From positions 31,200 to 95,199 of the forward strand of contig NZ_MUME01000011.1 of NCBI RefSeq assembly GCF_002155915.1: a stretch of 64,000 nt of DNA, read 5' to 3'. A model generated the notes under the pieces. That model was given only the letters and a program-made list of their open reading frames with translations. It had not been told where the DNA came from and searched no databases. Positions 16,557-25,111 of this stretch are shown piece after piece. Position 1 is the first letter of the stretch; each line of letters begins with the position of its first letter. Source of the DNA: Streptomyces thermovulgaris (GTDB taxonomy: Bacteria; Actinomycetota; Actinomycetes; Streptomycetales; Streptomycetaceae). Made by a program: the position numbers and the translations under genes.

Positions 16557-17312
16557 ATGTCTGTCGCCCCGATCGCCGCCCCGCGCTGGGACGGCCCGCT
16601 GCCCACGCTCGAGGAGGCGGCGAAGATGATCGACCACTCGCTGCTGCGGCCGGAACTGACTTTGGCCGAGGTCGCCGCCGGTCTGGAGACCGCGTTGAAG
16701 TACCGCACGGCCTCGGTGTGCGTGCGCCCGGCCGATGTCACGACCGCGGTGGCGGCGCTCGCGGGCAGCGGGGTCGCGGTCGGTTCGGTCGTCGGCTTCC
16801 CGCACGGCGGGGCGACCACGGCGGCCAAGGTGTTCGAGACCGGTGAACTGGTCGGCCTGGGCGCGCAGGAGATCGACATGGTGATCGACATCGGCCGTCT
16901 GCGCGGCGGCGACGTCGCCTACGTCCAGGACGAGATCGCCGCGGTCGTGCAGGCGGCGCAGGGCCGCACGGTCAAGGTCATCTTCGAGAACGCGTACCTG
17001 GACGACGAACAGAAGGTCGCCGGGTACCGCGCGGCCGAGGCGGCGGGGGCGGCCTTTGTGAAGACCAGCACCGGGTTCGCTCCGGGCGGGGCGACGGCCG
17101 CCGACATCGCCCTGATGCGGCGCACCGTCTCACCGCACGTCCAGATCAAGGCCGCGGGCGGCGTACGCACCCTCGACGCCCTGCTGGAGCTGCACCGCCT
17201 GGGCGCCACCCGCTTCGGCGCGACCGCCACCGCCGCCATCCTCGACGACCTCAGGGCCCGTCTCGCCGAGGCCGCGCCCCCGGCGGACGGCGGGCCGGAG
17301 AAGCAGGGCTAG
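16557..17312 (+). CDS. deoC: Deoxyribose-phosphate aldolase
   Basis: This is a 251-residue class I aldolase. It cleaves 2-deoxyribose-5-phosphate to acetaldehyde and glyceraldehyde-3-phosphate in deoxynucleoside catabolism. IDHSLLRPELT (about 23-33), VGFPHGGATTAAKV (about 80-93), the Schiff-base Lys in AFVKTSTGFAPGGAT (about 163-177) and IKAAGGVRT (about 198-206) are all present. The ATG at 16557 follows GGAGGG and GAAGGGAAAG. It is divergent from a GntR regulator and overlaps the convergent lipoprotein gene by four bases. Confidence 0.95.
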   Translation: MSVAPIAAPRWDGPLPTLEEAAKMIDHSLLRPELTLAEVAAGLETALKYRTASVCVRPADVTTAVAALAGSGVAVGSVVGFPHGGATTAAKVFETGELVGLGAQEIDMVIDIGRLRGGDVAYVQDEIAAVVQAAQGRTVKVIFENAYLDDEQKVAGYRAAEAAGAAFVKTSTGFAPGGATAADIALMRRTVSPHVQIKAAGGVRTLDALLELHRLGATRFGATATAAILDDLRARLAEAAPPADGGPEKQG

Positions 17313-18103
17313 GAACGGGCCCTGAAGCACACCAGGGTGTTGCCGCCGTCGGCGAGCAGGGACCAGTACCGAAGGGGGTCCTGGGCACTTGTGCGGCAGT
17401 GGGAGGCATTGGCGCCGGCGGGTGCCCGGTACACGGCGGCGACGACGAGGACCTGGTTGTAGGGGACGGGCACCCGGGTGGCGTAGCAGTCCGCCGCCGT
17501 GGTGGAGCCGATGGCGGTGATGGTGTTCCCGGACTGTTTGGCGAGCACGCAGTAGTTCTTCACCCAGACCCGGTTGAGGCAGAGGGTCGTGGTGCGGCCG
17601 GTGATGGCCGAGTAGTAGCTCCACCTGTCCCGCCCCACGCCCGTCGGGCATGTGATGCTGCTCGTGGCGGTATGTGTCACCTGGAAGAGTCCGGCCCGCT
17701 TGCTCCTGCAGGACACCGCGTCCGGCGGGACGGAGACATTCCAGGTGCTGCCGTTCCTGTACACCGGCAGACACGTCCCCCGGACGACCGCCCGGAACGC
17801 CTCCTCCCTCGGGTCGGTCGGGTCCGGCTGGGGCTCCGGCTCCGCCCTCCCGGCACCGTCCGAACCGCTCCCCCCACCACCGCCGCCGGTGCCGCCTCCT
17901 CCACCGCCTCCGAGTTCGATGCCGGGCACGGGCAGGTCCCCGATGCCGGGTCCGTCCGCGCCGTCGGCCTGACGGGACGCCCCCGGACGGTCGACGGAAG
18001 GGCCGTCGCGGTCGCTCACCCCTCTCCGGCTGCAGCCCGCCAGGAGCACGGGTACGAGCAGCCATACCAGCCAGGCCCAGCGTCTCAGGCTCTTGCCCCT
18101 CAT
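17309..18103 (-). CDS. Secreted lipoprotein with poly-Gly linker and Cys-rich C-terminal domain
   Basis: This is a 264-residue protein. A basic start, a hydrophobic core (RRWAWLVWLLVPVLLAGC) and the lipobox LLAGC put the lipid-modified Cys near residue 22. Residues ~60-90 are a Gly-rich linker (two G6-7 runs), then an acidic/Pro segment, then a ~150-residue globular domain with six or more Cys that probably form disulfides outside the cell. No enzyme motif is recognised. The ATG at 18103 was chosen because GAGG is properly spaced, though 18109 is possible. The stop overlaps that of deoC tail to tail. Confidence 0.8.
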   Translation of the reverse strand: MRGKSLRRWAWLVWLLVPVLLAGCSRRGVSDRDGPSVDRPGASRQADGADGPGIGDLPVPGIELGGGGGGGTGGGGGGSGSDGAGRAEPEPQPDPTDPREEAFRAVVRGTCLPVYRNGSTWNVSVPPDAVSCRSKRAGLFQVTHTATSSITCPTGVGRDRWSYYSAITGRTTTLCLNRVWVKNYCVLAKQSGNTITAIGSTTAADCYATRVPVPYNQVLVVAAVYRAPAGANASHCRTSAQDPLRYWSLLADGGNTLVCFRARS

Positions 18104-18650
18104 CCGCATCCTCTTCCCGCTCGTCTCCTCCCGGGGTTGTGAGCGTGACACAACTGCCCGGTGACGAAACGGCATTCGGGCCCTCTAGTACGAGTTCGGG
18201 ACATTCGTCGAACAGATGTGACCGAACGTCCGCCTGTCCGCCACTCGTTCCGTGTTCAGGGGGACACGACGTCGGGCCGCACGCAGCAGTGACCCGCAGG
18301 ATGCGGGGACTTGCGGGAGATCCGTCGTGTGCGACTTCTTCCGGCGCCCTGCCCGGGACAGGACTCCGGACAGGGCAGGACGCTGTGGCTCCAGCGCACG
18401 GGGCGGCCCAAGTGCTCCGTCCCGCCGGGGCGTTCCGTTCCAGGCGAGCGCGCAGGGTGGCGGCGAAGTCCTCGGCCCGGGCCAGTTGGACCCGCAGCTT
18501 CTCCACCTGCTCGGCGGCGGCCCGCCGTGACGCTTCGCCGCCGCACATGAGCGGCCACGCCCCTGCGCAGGCCCCCGCTCCCTTCCTCTCCTGCTCTCCG
18601 GCTCCGCGTTCATGGAGCCGGAGCCGTCCGCGGGGTGCCGGCCCGGCCGG
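18104..18650. other. 547-base gap with a possible gene remnant
   Basis: On the minus strand, 18420-18548 reads MCGGEASRRAAAEQVEKLRV and continues as a convincing short coiled coil (QLARAEDFAATLRARLE). After about 45 residues the frame loses coding character and runs into the lipoprotein region. It could be a small gene or the remnant of a truncated one. The remaining bases show only promoter-like sequence for the lipoprotein near 18110-18180. Confidence 0.35.
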
Positions 18651-20294
18651 TTACAGCAGGCCGCCCAGCGGCAGGGCGCGTTCGGAGAGTCGTCCGCGCA
18701 GCTTGTTCTCGCTGATGTCGGCTTCGGCGAGCCAGTCGGCGGTGACCAGCAGATCGGTGTGTTCGCCGATCTGCTCGGGCGTCAGGTTGGAGAACGCGGC
18801 GAGCCGGTCCAGGCGCAGCCCGCCGTCCTCCGCGTGCCCGAGCCTGCCGTCGGGGCGGATGTGGGCGGCGGTGTACAGGGCCAGGAGCCGGGTGGCGGCG
18901 CCCAGTTTCTTCCTGCGGATCTTCCGGTCGCCCACGACTCTCTGTGCCCAGCCGGAGATCCTCGAGCGGGTGGTCTTGCCGAAGGTGAACGGGCGGGGCT
19001 GCTCGGGCAGCAGCGTGGGGACGGTGAACGTGGTGGGGTTCTCGGGCCGGGAGGCCATCACCTCGGCGACGGTGCCGGGCAGGCGCAGCCAGTCGGCCTC
19101 GGCCAACTGCTGAAGCACGCGTTCGGCGTCGCCCTGGAGCCAGCCGGTGAGGTCCTGCCCGGTGACGTTCCCGCTGCCGGCGCGCGCGGCCCGCAGGGTG
19201 AGCATGAGCACCGCCAGACGTACCTCGGCCTCCGGGCGCGGGGAGTGGGCGGCGACGTGGTTCAGCACGATGCGGGCGTGCTCGGCCTGATGCCGGGTCA
19301 GGAGGCGTTCCACCACCGCTCCGCCGTCCAGGGTGCCGACCCGGTTGTGGTGCATCTCGCGGGTGGTCTGCGCGGCTTTCCCGGCCCGCTGTGCCTCCTG
19401 CCGCAGGGATTCGTCGCCGGTCACGTCGGCCCACAGGCGGAAGGCGCGGGCCTTGCGTTCGTGGAGTTCGGCGAGGTGGAGGAGATCGGGCTCGGCGCGC
19501 TTCTGGTAGGCGCGGAACGCGTCCCCGAGTTCGATGAGCTCCAGGCGCAGGACCTCGGGCTCGAGGTTGTGCGGCACGATCCGCTGTGCGATCTTCCCCC
19601 ACCGTTTCGCCCGCCGGGGCATCGCACCCGGTGAGGCGGCGCGGGCACGGGCGGCCGACGCCAGTGCGGCGACCGAGGCCGGTGAAGCGCCGACCACGGG
19701 GGAAGGGGCGGGCGCGGGGGAAGAGCCGGAGTCGGAGAACACCGCCGCCATGCCGCTGCCCACCGGGCTGCTCACGGTTTTCCGTTCCGCGTCCGTCCTT
19801 TCCGCCGTCTGGTCCGGTCCGGCCGGGGCGGTGCGCGCGGGGGGCAGGGCGGTGTCCAGGACACGGCAGCCGGGGGTGGCGGCCGCGCATCGTGCGCACA
19901 TTTCCGCGATCCGCCACAGCCTTCCGGCACGGTCCGCGTACACCGTCAGGACCACCGGGCCGCCGCAGCGCGCTCCTTCCGCCGGACGTGTGCCGCCGCG
20001 CCGTCCGGCGACGGAGTCGGGAATGTGCCAGGCGCAGTCGGCGGCGCGGCAGGCGCACCACGCCTCGCCGCGCGGTCCGCCGTCCTCGCGGATGCGGGCC
20101 AGGTGCAGGTTGACGTGCTCGATGGCGGCCTTGCGCCCTGCGGAGGTGCTGGGAAAACGCTGATCGGCGCAGGCCGGGCGGGAGCAGGAGAGCCGGACGA
20201 TGCCGGCGGAGGGGCGGCCGTCAGGGTCCAGGCGCACCGTCCATACCCGCCCCACGACGCGCTCTTCCTGGCGTGTGCCGGCTTCCACCGTCAT
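18651..20294 (-). CDS. Conserved protein of unknown function with Cys-rich N-terminus
   Basis: This is a 547-residue protein. Residues 1-150 contain about nine Cys and several His, including LSCSRPACADQRF, EAWCACRAADCAWH and EMCARCAAATPGC. These are arranged like one or more small zinc-binding units. An Ala/Pro/Ser-rich linker (about 155-235) leads to a ~310-residue helical domain. That domain has charged helices (RLELIELGDAFRAYQKRAE, MHHNRVGTLDGGAVVERLL) and a basic patch GDRKIRRKKLGAATR. The layout suggests nucleic-acid or protein binding, but I recognise no named family. The ATG at 20294 follows AGAGG; the frame is open to 20345. Confidence 0.65.
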   Translation of the reverse strand: MTVEAGTRQEERVVGRVWTVRLDPDGRPSAGIVRLSCSRPACADQRFPSTSAGRKAAIEHVNLHLARIREDGGPRGEAWCACRAADCAWHIPDSVAGRRGGTRPAEGARCGGPVVLTVYADRAGRLWRIAEMCARCAAATPGCRVLDTALPPARTAPAGPDQTAERTDAERKTVSSPVGSGMAAVFSDSGSSPAPAPSPVVGASPASVAALASAARARAASPGAMPRRAKRWGKIAQRIVPHNLEPEVLRLELIELGDAFRAYQKRAEPDLLHLAELHERKARAFRLWADVTGDESLRQEAQRAGKAAQTTREMHHNRVGTLDGGAVVERLLTRHQAEHARIVLNHVAAHSPRPEAEVRLAVLMLTLRAARAGSGNVTGQDLTGWLQGDAERVLQQLAEADWLRLPGTVAEVMASRPENPTTFTVPTLLPEQPRPFTFGKTTRSRISGWAQRVVGDRKIRRKKLGAATRLLALYTAAHIRPDGRLGHAEDGGLRLDRLAAFSNLTPEQIGEHTDLLVTADWLAEADISENKLRGRLSERALPLGGLL

Positions 20295-21135
20295 ATGCGC
20301 ACCTCTCATGCTTTTTGATCTGTTGCCCCGGGTGCTCCCCATCATCGGGGATACCGCCTCTCGATCCCCGGGGAACGGAACTTTCAGGCCGACGCGCCCT
20401 GTTGCTCACCCACCGGTCGGCATCTGCACGGCGTTTCCGGCTCTCGGTCCGGGCCGACGGGTCCCCGGGGCCCGGCGCGGATCCGGGATCAGGGCCGGCC
20501 GGCCCGTACGGCTCTTCCCGGGGCTGTGGGCGGGAGCTCTTCCGTGCTGTCCGTGTGAACGGTGAAGCACTCGCCCGGGGTTGGGGGCGGGGAGGGCGAA
20601 GAGGGCGCCCCGGGACATGAGTGCTCTGCGCGCCCGGCCGGAGACGGGGCTGCTCCCGGTGTGGTGTCCTCGGCGCCGTGGATGGCCGGTCTCCGGAGCC
20701 ACGAGCACGGCCGACTCGATTCCGGCACCTGCGCATCCATGGTCGGTCCCATGTCCGACAGTACGTGCCGGCACCCCAGGAGGTTCCGTACTCGTCGGCA
20801 AATTCACCTGACTGGGTGATGATCGGACCTGCGCTTCCTTTCGGAATCCCTCGAGTGAGGGACAGGCTTCGACAGCACACCGGGGCACACCGCACACCAG
20901 GCCGACCGCCCCCTTCGTACGACCGACCGGCCCTGCACCCGCCTCAAGACGGGCAGGCGGGCAGAGGCATGTACGGGCACGAAAGGACGGTCGAGGAGAA
21001 CGAGGGGAGCGGGAGGAACAACGAGGGGAGCGGAAGGAACAACGAGGGGAGCGGGAGGAACGAAGACAACACTCGGCACAGGGCGCCCGCCCGCTCCATG
21101 ACGCCGGCGTACGCACCGATGCGCCGCGGCGGACG
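20295..21135. other. 841-base gap without a recognised gene
   Basis: Several frames are open by GC bias but none has coherent protein features. The base composition is lower in GC than the flanks in 20750-20830. The stretch carries a 3 x 21-bp tandem repeat at 21002-21064. The part near 20295-20345 should hold the promoter of the Cys-rich protein gene. Confidence 0.4.
21002..21064. repeat. Three tandem 21-bp purine-rich repeats
   Basis: The unit gaggggagcgggaggaacaa plus c occurs at 21002-21022, 21023-21043 (one change) and 21044-21064 (changes at the end). A degenerate copy precedes it. The strand is almost pure purine. It lies about 70 bases after the stop of the DUF1990-like gene read on the other strand. 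Confidence 0.85.
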
Positions 21136-21918
21136 TCAGGAAGCCGGCGGCCGGGCGTCGGCGGCACGCCCGGTGGCCCGGCCGGGGGCCACGCGGCGGA
21201 TCGCCAGCGCGTCCAGGCGACGCATCCTCGCGTCGGAGGGCGCGCACACCAGGTGTCCGACACCGGCCGGGGGCCCGAGGCCCGGGTGCCCGTCGCGCAG
21301 CACGGCCTCGACGAAACCCCGCAGACGCTCGCCGCACCGGCGGTAGAACCGCAGCTGGGTGCGGCGGCCGAACAGCCGCCACCCGAGGGAAGTGATCCGG
21401 TCCAGAGTGGGAGCGCCCTGCGAGTAGCAGGAGACCACGAACTGCACCTGCCCCGTGCTCTGCCGCTTGACCACCTCGTAGGTGGCCTTGCCGCGCTCCA
21501 GGTGCCCCTCCAGGGTCTCGTAGGCCCACCCCCAGACGCGGTCCGTGGTGTCCCGGGTCTCGTCCACCACCTCGGTGATGCGCACACCGCAGTAGAAGTG
21601 CATGCCGTGGAAACGGGCCTCGAGCAGCATGTCGCGGCCGAGCAGCGGTGTGGTCGGGTCGTACAGGGCCCGGACGATCTCCGGCGGGGAGAACTGGTAG
21701 TCGCGGACCAGCCGGCAGGCGTGTTCCCAGGACCCTCCCGGCTCCGGAGGGCCCGGCCGCTCCCCCGGCAGCACGGTGCGGTAGGTGTCGATGTTCCAGG
21801 ACGGCCGGCGGACCTCGTCGGCCGAGTAGTTGACGCGTGCGTCCGTGAGTTCCCTCCACGCCCGTACGGTGTCGATCCGCCCGAACGTCCAGTCACCCAC
21901 GGGAATCACCGGGACCAC
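21136..21918 (-). CDS. DUF1990-family protein
   Basis: This is a protein of about 260 residues. The central part (about 45-190) has the DUF1990 pattern: SWEHACRLVRDYQFSPPEIVRALYD, then LLEARFHGMHFYCGVRITEVVDE, then WGWAYETLEGHLERGKATYEV and a strand with QVQFVVSCYSQG. The function of the family is not established. The N-terminus is uncertain because several GTG codons are in frame (21918, 21906). The C-terminal ~35 residues are Ala/Arg/Gly-rich. It follows the small membrane-protein gene by 16 bases and probably shares its transcript. Confidence 0.75.
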   Translation of the reverse strand: MVPVIPVGDWTFGRIDTVRAWRELTDARVNYSADEVRRPSWNIDTYRTVLPGERPGPPEPGGSWEHACRLVRDYQFSPPEIVRALYDPTTPLLGRDMLLEARFHGMHFYCGVRITEVVDETRDTTDRVWGWAYETLEGHLERGKATYEVVKRQSTGQVQFVVSCYSQGAPTLDRITSLGWRLFGRRTQLRFYRRCGERLRGFVEAVLRDGHPGLGPPAGVGHLVCAPSDARMRRLDALAIRRVAPGRATGRAADARPPAS

Positions 21919-21934
21919 TCGGATTCACTCAGGT

Positions 21935-22195
21935 TCACTCGGAGTCCGGCAGTGACTCGCCGATCAGCCACATCGTCGGCGGCCACAGTCCCACGAAGAG
22001 CGCGCGGCGCTCGGCGTTCCCCCGCTGTTCCTGGTCGACGGTCTTCGCGCGCACCCACAGCGACACGCACAGAACGATCGCTCCGAGTGAGGAGAGGTGC
22101 AGGTGGGTGCGGCGTACGCCCACCCGATGCAGGAGCCGGACCACCATGGGGGCCTCCGGATTCGTCCGCTTGCGACGTCGCCACTTTGTCCCCAT
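21935..22195 (-). CDS. Small membrane protein
   Basis: This is an 86-residue protein with a basic N-terminus (MGTKWRRRKRTN) and one clear hydrophobic helix (LHLSSLGAIVLCVSLWVRA, about 31-49). A second weakly hydrophobic segment lies near FVGLWPPTMWLIGE. The positive-inside pattern places the N-terminus in the cytoplasm. No family is recognised. It is the first gene of the leftward unit opposite the second DUF1990-like gene, and its start is 75 bases from that gene's start. Confidence 0.6.
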   Translation of the reverse strand: MGTKWRRRKRTNPEAPMVVRLLHRVGVRRTHLHLSSLGAIVLCVSLWVRAKTVDQEQRGNAERRALFVGLWPPTMWLIGESLPDSE

Positions 22196-22198
22196 CGC

Positions 22199-22226
22199 TA
22201 TACCAGGGTATACACGTGTTTATACC
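22199..22226. promoter_or_regulatory. Repeated TATACC/GGTATA operator-like motif
   Basis: The motif tatacc (22199-22204) is followed by ggtata (22207-22212), making a 6-2-6 inverted repeat. After an acacgtgt palindrome (22212-22219), tatacc appears again at 22221-22226. The block is the most AT-rich point between the two divergent units and probably contains overlapping -10 boxes and an operator. Confidence 0.55.
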
Positions 22227-22270
22227 TATGTATGAAGTTTCTCCTGTTTAGCCTTCTCAAGGGGGCGCGG

Positions 22271-23125
22271 ATGTCGGAGCCCCGCTGTCCTCGCGTACTC
22301 GCCGTGCTGGGGCGGTGGCTCCTGGGCACGGTGCTGGTCACCTGGCGCTATCTCTGGGAGACCACTCCCCTCCGCCGTGGCGGCGAGTGCCGGGGCGACG
22401 AGCGGGACCGCCCGCCGCCTCTGTCCCCGGACGTGGTCGACGACCGGTTGCAGCAGCCCGAGGACGGCTGCGGCCCCCTGTACCACCGCCTCTTCCGGGT
22501 GAACATCGCCGGGGCCGGCCTCGAGGCGGACCGGCTCATCACCTGGGTCTGCCGGGACTTCAAGCACTTCGTCCCCACGGAAGTGGTCGACATCCACACG
22601 GGTGAGCTCCGCGACCACGGCCTGGACGTCGGGGACGAACTGCTGGTGGAGATGCCGGGCCCCTGGAACGGTCCCGTCAGGGTCGTGCACCGCGACGCGC
22701 ACTCCCTGCGCCTGGCGACCCTGCGCGGCCACATGGAGGCCGGGCAGGTGCAGTTCCATGCGCGGCAGGAGGGCGACCTGCTGGTGTTCGAGATCGAGCT
22801 GTGGGCCTGCCCCGGCAGCCGCCTGGTGCACCTGCTGTACTCGCACCTGCGTCTGGCGAAGGAGATCCAGCTCAACATGTGGGTCCGCTTCTGCCTGGCC
22901 GCCGTCAAGACCTCGGGCGGGCGTCTGGTCGGCGGAGTGCACATCTCCACCCGCTGGCTCGACCCTCCGGGCAAGGCGCCGGCCCGCTCGCTGCCGCGGA
23001 CCGGACAAAGCGGGCGGCCCGAGGAGAACCCTCCGGCGCGAAACGGCCCCAGGGCCCGCCATCTGGCGGGAGCGGTCCGTGAGGCGGGCATGAGGCTGGA
23101 CCGGCGGCGAAGGAACGGCCGGTGA
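22271..23125 (+). CDS. DUF1990-like protein, paralogue of the leftward gene
   Basis: This 284-residue protein has an N-terminal hydrophobic stretch (VLAVLGRWLLGTVLVTWRYLW, about 8-28) that may anchor it to the membrane. PLYHRLFRVNIAGAGLEADR follows, then a domain with DELLVEMPGPWNGPVRVVHR, SLRLATLRGHMEAGQVQF and FEIELWACPGSRLVHLLY. The latter half matches the order of strands in the 21136 gene (ligand-like pocket, G-H-x-E-x-G, aromatic strand). The C-terminal ~45 residues are basic and disordered. The ATG at 22271 follows GGGGG. Its stop overlaps the SDR start (GTGA). Confidence 0.7.
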   Translation: MSEPRCPRVLAVLGRWLLGTVLVTWRYLWETTPLRRGGECRGDERDRPPPLSPDVVDDRLQQPEDGCGPLYHRLFRVNIAGAGLEADRLITWVCRDFKHFVPTEVVDIHTGELRDHGLDVGDELLVEMPGPWNGPVRVVHRDAHSLRLATLRGHMEAGQVQFHARQEGDLLVFEIELWACPGSRLVHLLYSHLRLAKEIQLNMWVRFCLAAVKTSGGRLVGGVHISTRWLDPPGKAPARSLPRTGQSGRPEENPPARNGPRARHLAGAVREAGMRLDRRRRNGR

Positions 23126-24009
23126 CGGGCAGCAGCCCCCTCCGGGGCCGGACCGCCGTGGTGACCGGAGCCGCCCGCGGGCTGGGCGCGGCGCTGGCGC
23201 GCGAACTGGCCCGGCGCGGAGCACGCCTGGCACTCCTCGGCCACGAGGGGCCCGGGCTGCGCACGCTGGCGGCCTCCCTGCCCACCCCGGCGCTGGCGCT
23301 CGAAGTCGACGTCACCGACAGCACCGCGCTGGGGGATGCGGCAGACGAGGTCCGCGGACGTCTCGGCCGGCCGTCGGTGGTCGTGGCGAACGCGGGAATC
23401 GCCGAAGGGGGCCCTTTCGCGACCTCGGATGCCGCCTCGTGGCGCCGGGTCATCGACGTGAACCTGACGGGCAGCGCCCACACGGCACGGGCCTTCCTGC
23501 CCGACCTGGTGGCGACGGCCGGCTATTTCCTGCAGGTCGCCTCGCTGGCGTCGCTCGGCGCCACCCCGATGATGAGTGCTTACTGCGCCTCCAAGGCGGG
23601 CGCGGAAGCCTTCGCCCACGCACTGCGGGCGGAAGTGGCGCACCAAGGGGTCGCGGTGGGCATCGCCTATCCGGCCTGGACGGACACCGACATGATCCGC
23701 GACGCCGAACGGTTCACCGCGATGCACGAGTTGCGCACCCGCATGCCCCCGCTCGTCCGCACCGTCCACTCGGCCGACCTGGTCGCCGCCCGCCTGGCAC
23801 GCGCGGTGGAGCGCCGCCGCAGCGCCGTCTACGTACCGTCGTGGCTGCGTGTGCTCCAGGTGGCGCGTGCGGCCGTGCCTCCCGTCGTCCTCCGGATGTC
23901 CCGCCGCACACTGCCCCGCCTGGACTCCGGACGGCCCCTGCGCGCCACGGGCCGCCTCGGTGCCGGCGGACGCGCCGACCGCGCCGCGGCGGCACCGCAC
24001 GACGACTGA
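23122..24009 (+). CDS. Short-chain dehydrogenase/reductase
   Basis: This 295-residue classical SDR has the cofactor motif TGAARGLGAAL (about 15-25), NAG in VVANAGIAEGG, the catalytic Ser in VASLASLG and the YxxxK motif in SAYCASKAGAE (about 152-162). The sequence after the catalytic site, VGIAYPAWTDTDMIRDAE, is the usual P-x-x-x-x-T-x-M loop. The C-terminus (about 240-295) extends past the family core and is basic. The GTG start at 23122 overlaps the DUF1990-like gene, so the two are co-translated. The substrate is unknown. Confidence 0.9.
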   Translation: MTGSSPLRGRTAVVTGAARGLGAALARELARRGARLALLGHEGPGLRTLAASLPTPALALEVDVTDSTALGDAADEVRGRLGRPSVVVANAGIAEGGPFATSDAASWRRVIDVNLTGSAHTARAFLPDLVATAGYFLQVASLASLGATPMMSAYCASKAGAEAFAHALRAEVAHQGVAVGIAYPAWTDTDMIRDAERFTAMHELRTRMPPLVRTVHSADLVAARLARAVERRRSAVYVPSWLRVLQVARAAVPPVVLRMSRRTLPRLDSGRPLRATGRLGAGGRADRAAAAPHDD

Positions 24010-24064
24010 CCGGTGCTCACGCCCGCTCCCCGCGCCGGGCGTGTCGACGGGTGCCCTGACTGCC

Positions 24065-24112
24065 CCGGTCGTATGTGGTTCTGGTCGTACGCGGCCCTGG
24101 TCGTACGCGGCA
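24065..24112. repeat. Three 16-bp direct repeats upstream of the XRE regulator
   Basis: Copies at 24065-24080 (ccggtcgtatgtggtt, degenerate), 24081-24096 (ctggtcgtacgcggcc) and 24097-24112 (ctggtcgtacgcggca) share the core tggtcgtacgcgg. The period is 16 bp, about one and a half helical turns. Further GTAC-containing sequence follows (tgtacgactgctgtacgg). It lies about 145 bases before the XRE gene start. Confidence 0.75.
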
Positions 24113-24256
24113 TGTACGACTGCTGTACGGGGCGCTCGCCGTGCCTCGTCCCGCGAGGTCGCGTTGGGCATGTCCCCGGTGGCGTACGGATGACGAGCGC
24201 GGCCGTGGGTGAATGCGGGCGGGGTTGCACCCCTGGGGACGAAAGGGCGTGGGAGC

Positions 24257-25111
24257 GTGAAGGCACGGGACGCGCGGAACAGCCGGGTGGCGAGGACCGG
24301 GGATGAGAAGCCCGAGCTGCCGGGCGTGTGGAGGGCGTACGGTGCGCTGCTCCAGTACCTGCGGAAGCGATCGGGGATGAACCAGCAGCAACTCGGCGAC
24401 GCCATCGGCTACTCACTGGAGCAGGTTGCCTCGGTCGAGCAGGGGCGGCGGCCGGCCAAGGCGGCATTCACGGTGGCGGCGGACCGGGTGCTGAACGCGG
24501 ACGGAGCCCTGGAAGCGCTTCAGGACGAGGTGGACCGGGCGAAGTTGCCCCGGTTCTTCCGCAACTTCGCCCTGTTCGAAGCAGAAGCGGTGAGTCGCTT
24601 CTCCTACGACCCGTTGCTGGTACCGGGGTTGTTGCAGACGGAGGCGTACGCACGGGCCTTGTTCGCCGGGCACTGCCCGCCCTTGAACGAGGAGATCATC
24701 GACCAGCACACGGAGGCACGGCTGAGCCGACAGAAGCTCCTGTCGCGGATGCCGCTCGCCGAACTGTCGTTCATCATCGGCGAGGAAGCGCTGCGCAATC
24801 CGGTGGGTGACAGGGAACTCATGCGGGAACAATGGCAACACCTGCTGGACGTGGGTGCGTTGCGCAACGTCGAGATCCAGGTCATGCCTGCCGCGTGCGG
24901 TTTCCACTCCGGCCTCAACGGGCCGTTCGTGGTACTGGAAACCGGGGAACACCAGCACCTCGGGTACATCGAGTCGCAGGAAGTCGGATGCGTCGTCCAC
25001 GATCCGGCAGAAGTCAGCGCCTCCGGGTTGCGGTATGGCAAGCTGCGATCGCAGGCTCTGAACAGCACCGAGTCCGCGCGGCTCATCGAACGGCTGGTTG
25101 GGGAGACATGA
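24257..25111 (+). CDS. XRE-family regulator with DUF5753 domain
   Basis: This is a 284-residue protein. An N-terminal HTH (about 28-85) with YLRKRSGMNQQQLGDAIGYS and VEQGRRPAKAAF precedes the long C-terminal DUF5753 domain. That domain includes FRNFALFEAEAVSRFSYDP, VPGLLQTEAYARALF and GALRNVEIQVMPAACGFHSG. This is the standard Streptomyces regulator that pairs with a small DUF397 protein, and such pairs are often linked to development or secondary metabolism. The GTG at 24257 gives a family-typical length. Its stop overlaps the DUF397 start (ATGA). The upstream direct repeats are possible binding sites. Confidence 0.92.
   Translation: MKARDARNSRVARTGDEKPELPGVWRAYGALLQYLRKRSGMNQQQLGDAIGYSLEQVASVEQGRRPAKAAFTVAADRVLNADGALEALQDEVDRAKLPRFFRNFALFEAEAVSRFSYDPLLVPGLLQTEAYARALFAGHCPPLNEEIIDQHTEARLSRQKLLSRMPLAELSFIIGEEALRNPVGDRELMREQWQHLLDVGALRNVEIQVMPAACGFHSGLNGPFVVLETGEHQHLGYIESQEVGCVVHDPAEVSASGLRYGKLRSQALNSTESARLIERLVGET

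Noticed and set aside
18651..19634. Long open frames on the + strand opposite the Cys-rich protein gene
   Set aside because: They are Gly/Gln/Val-rich mirror frames caused by GC bias at third positions; the minus-strand frame has proper domain features.
24010..24256. The 16-bp repeats as a CRISPR array
   Set aside because: Repeats are contiguous with two-base differences and no 30-base spacers, and there are no cas genes nearby.
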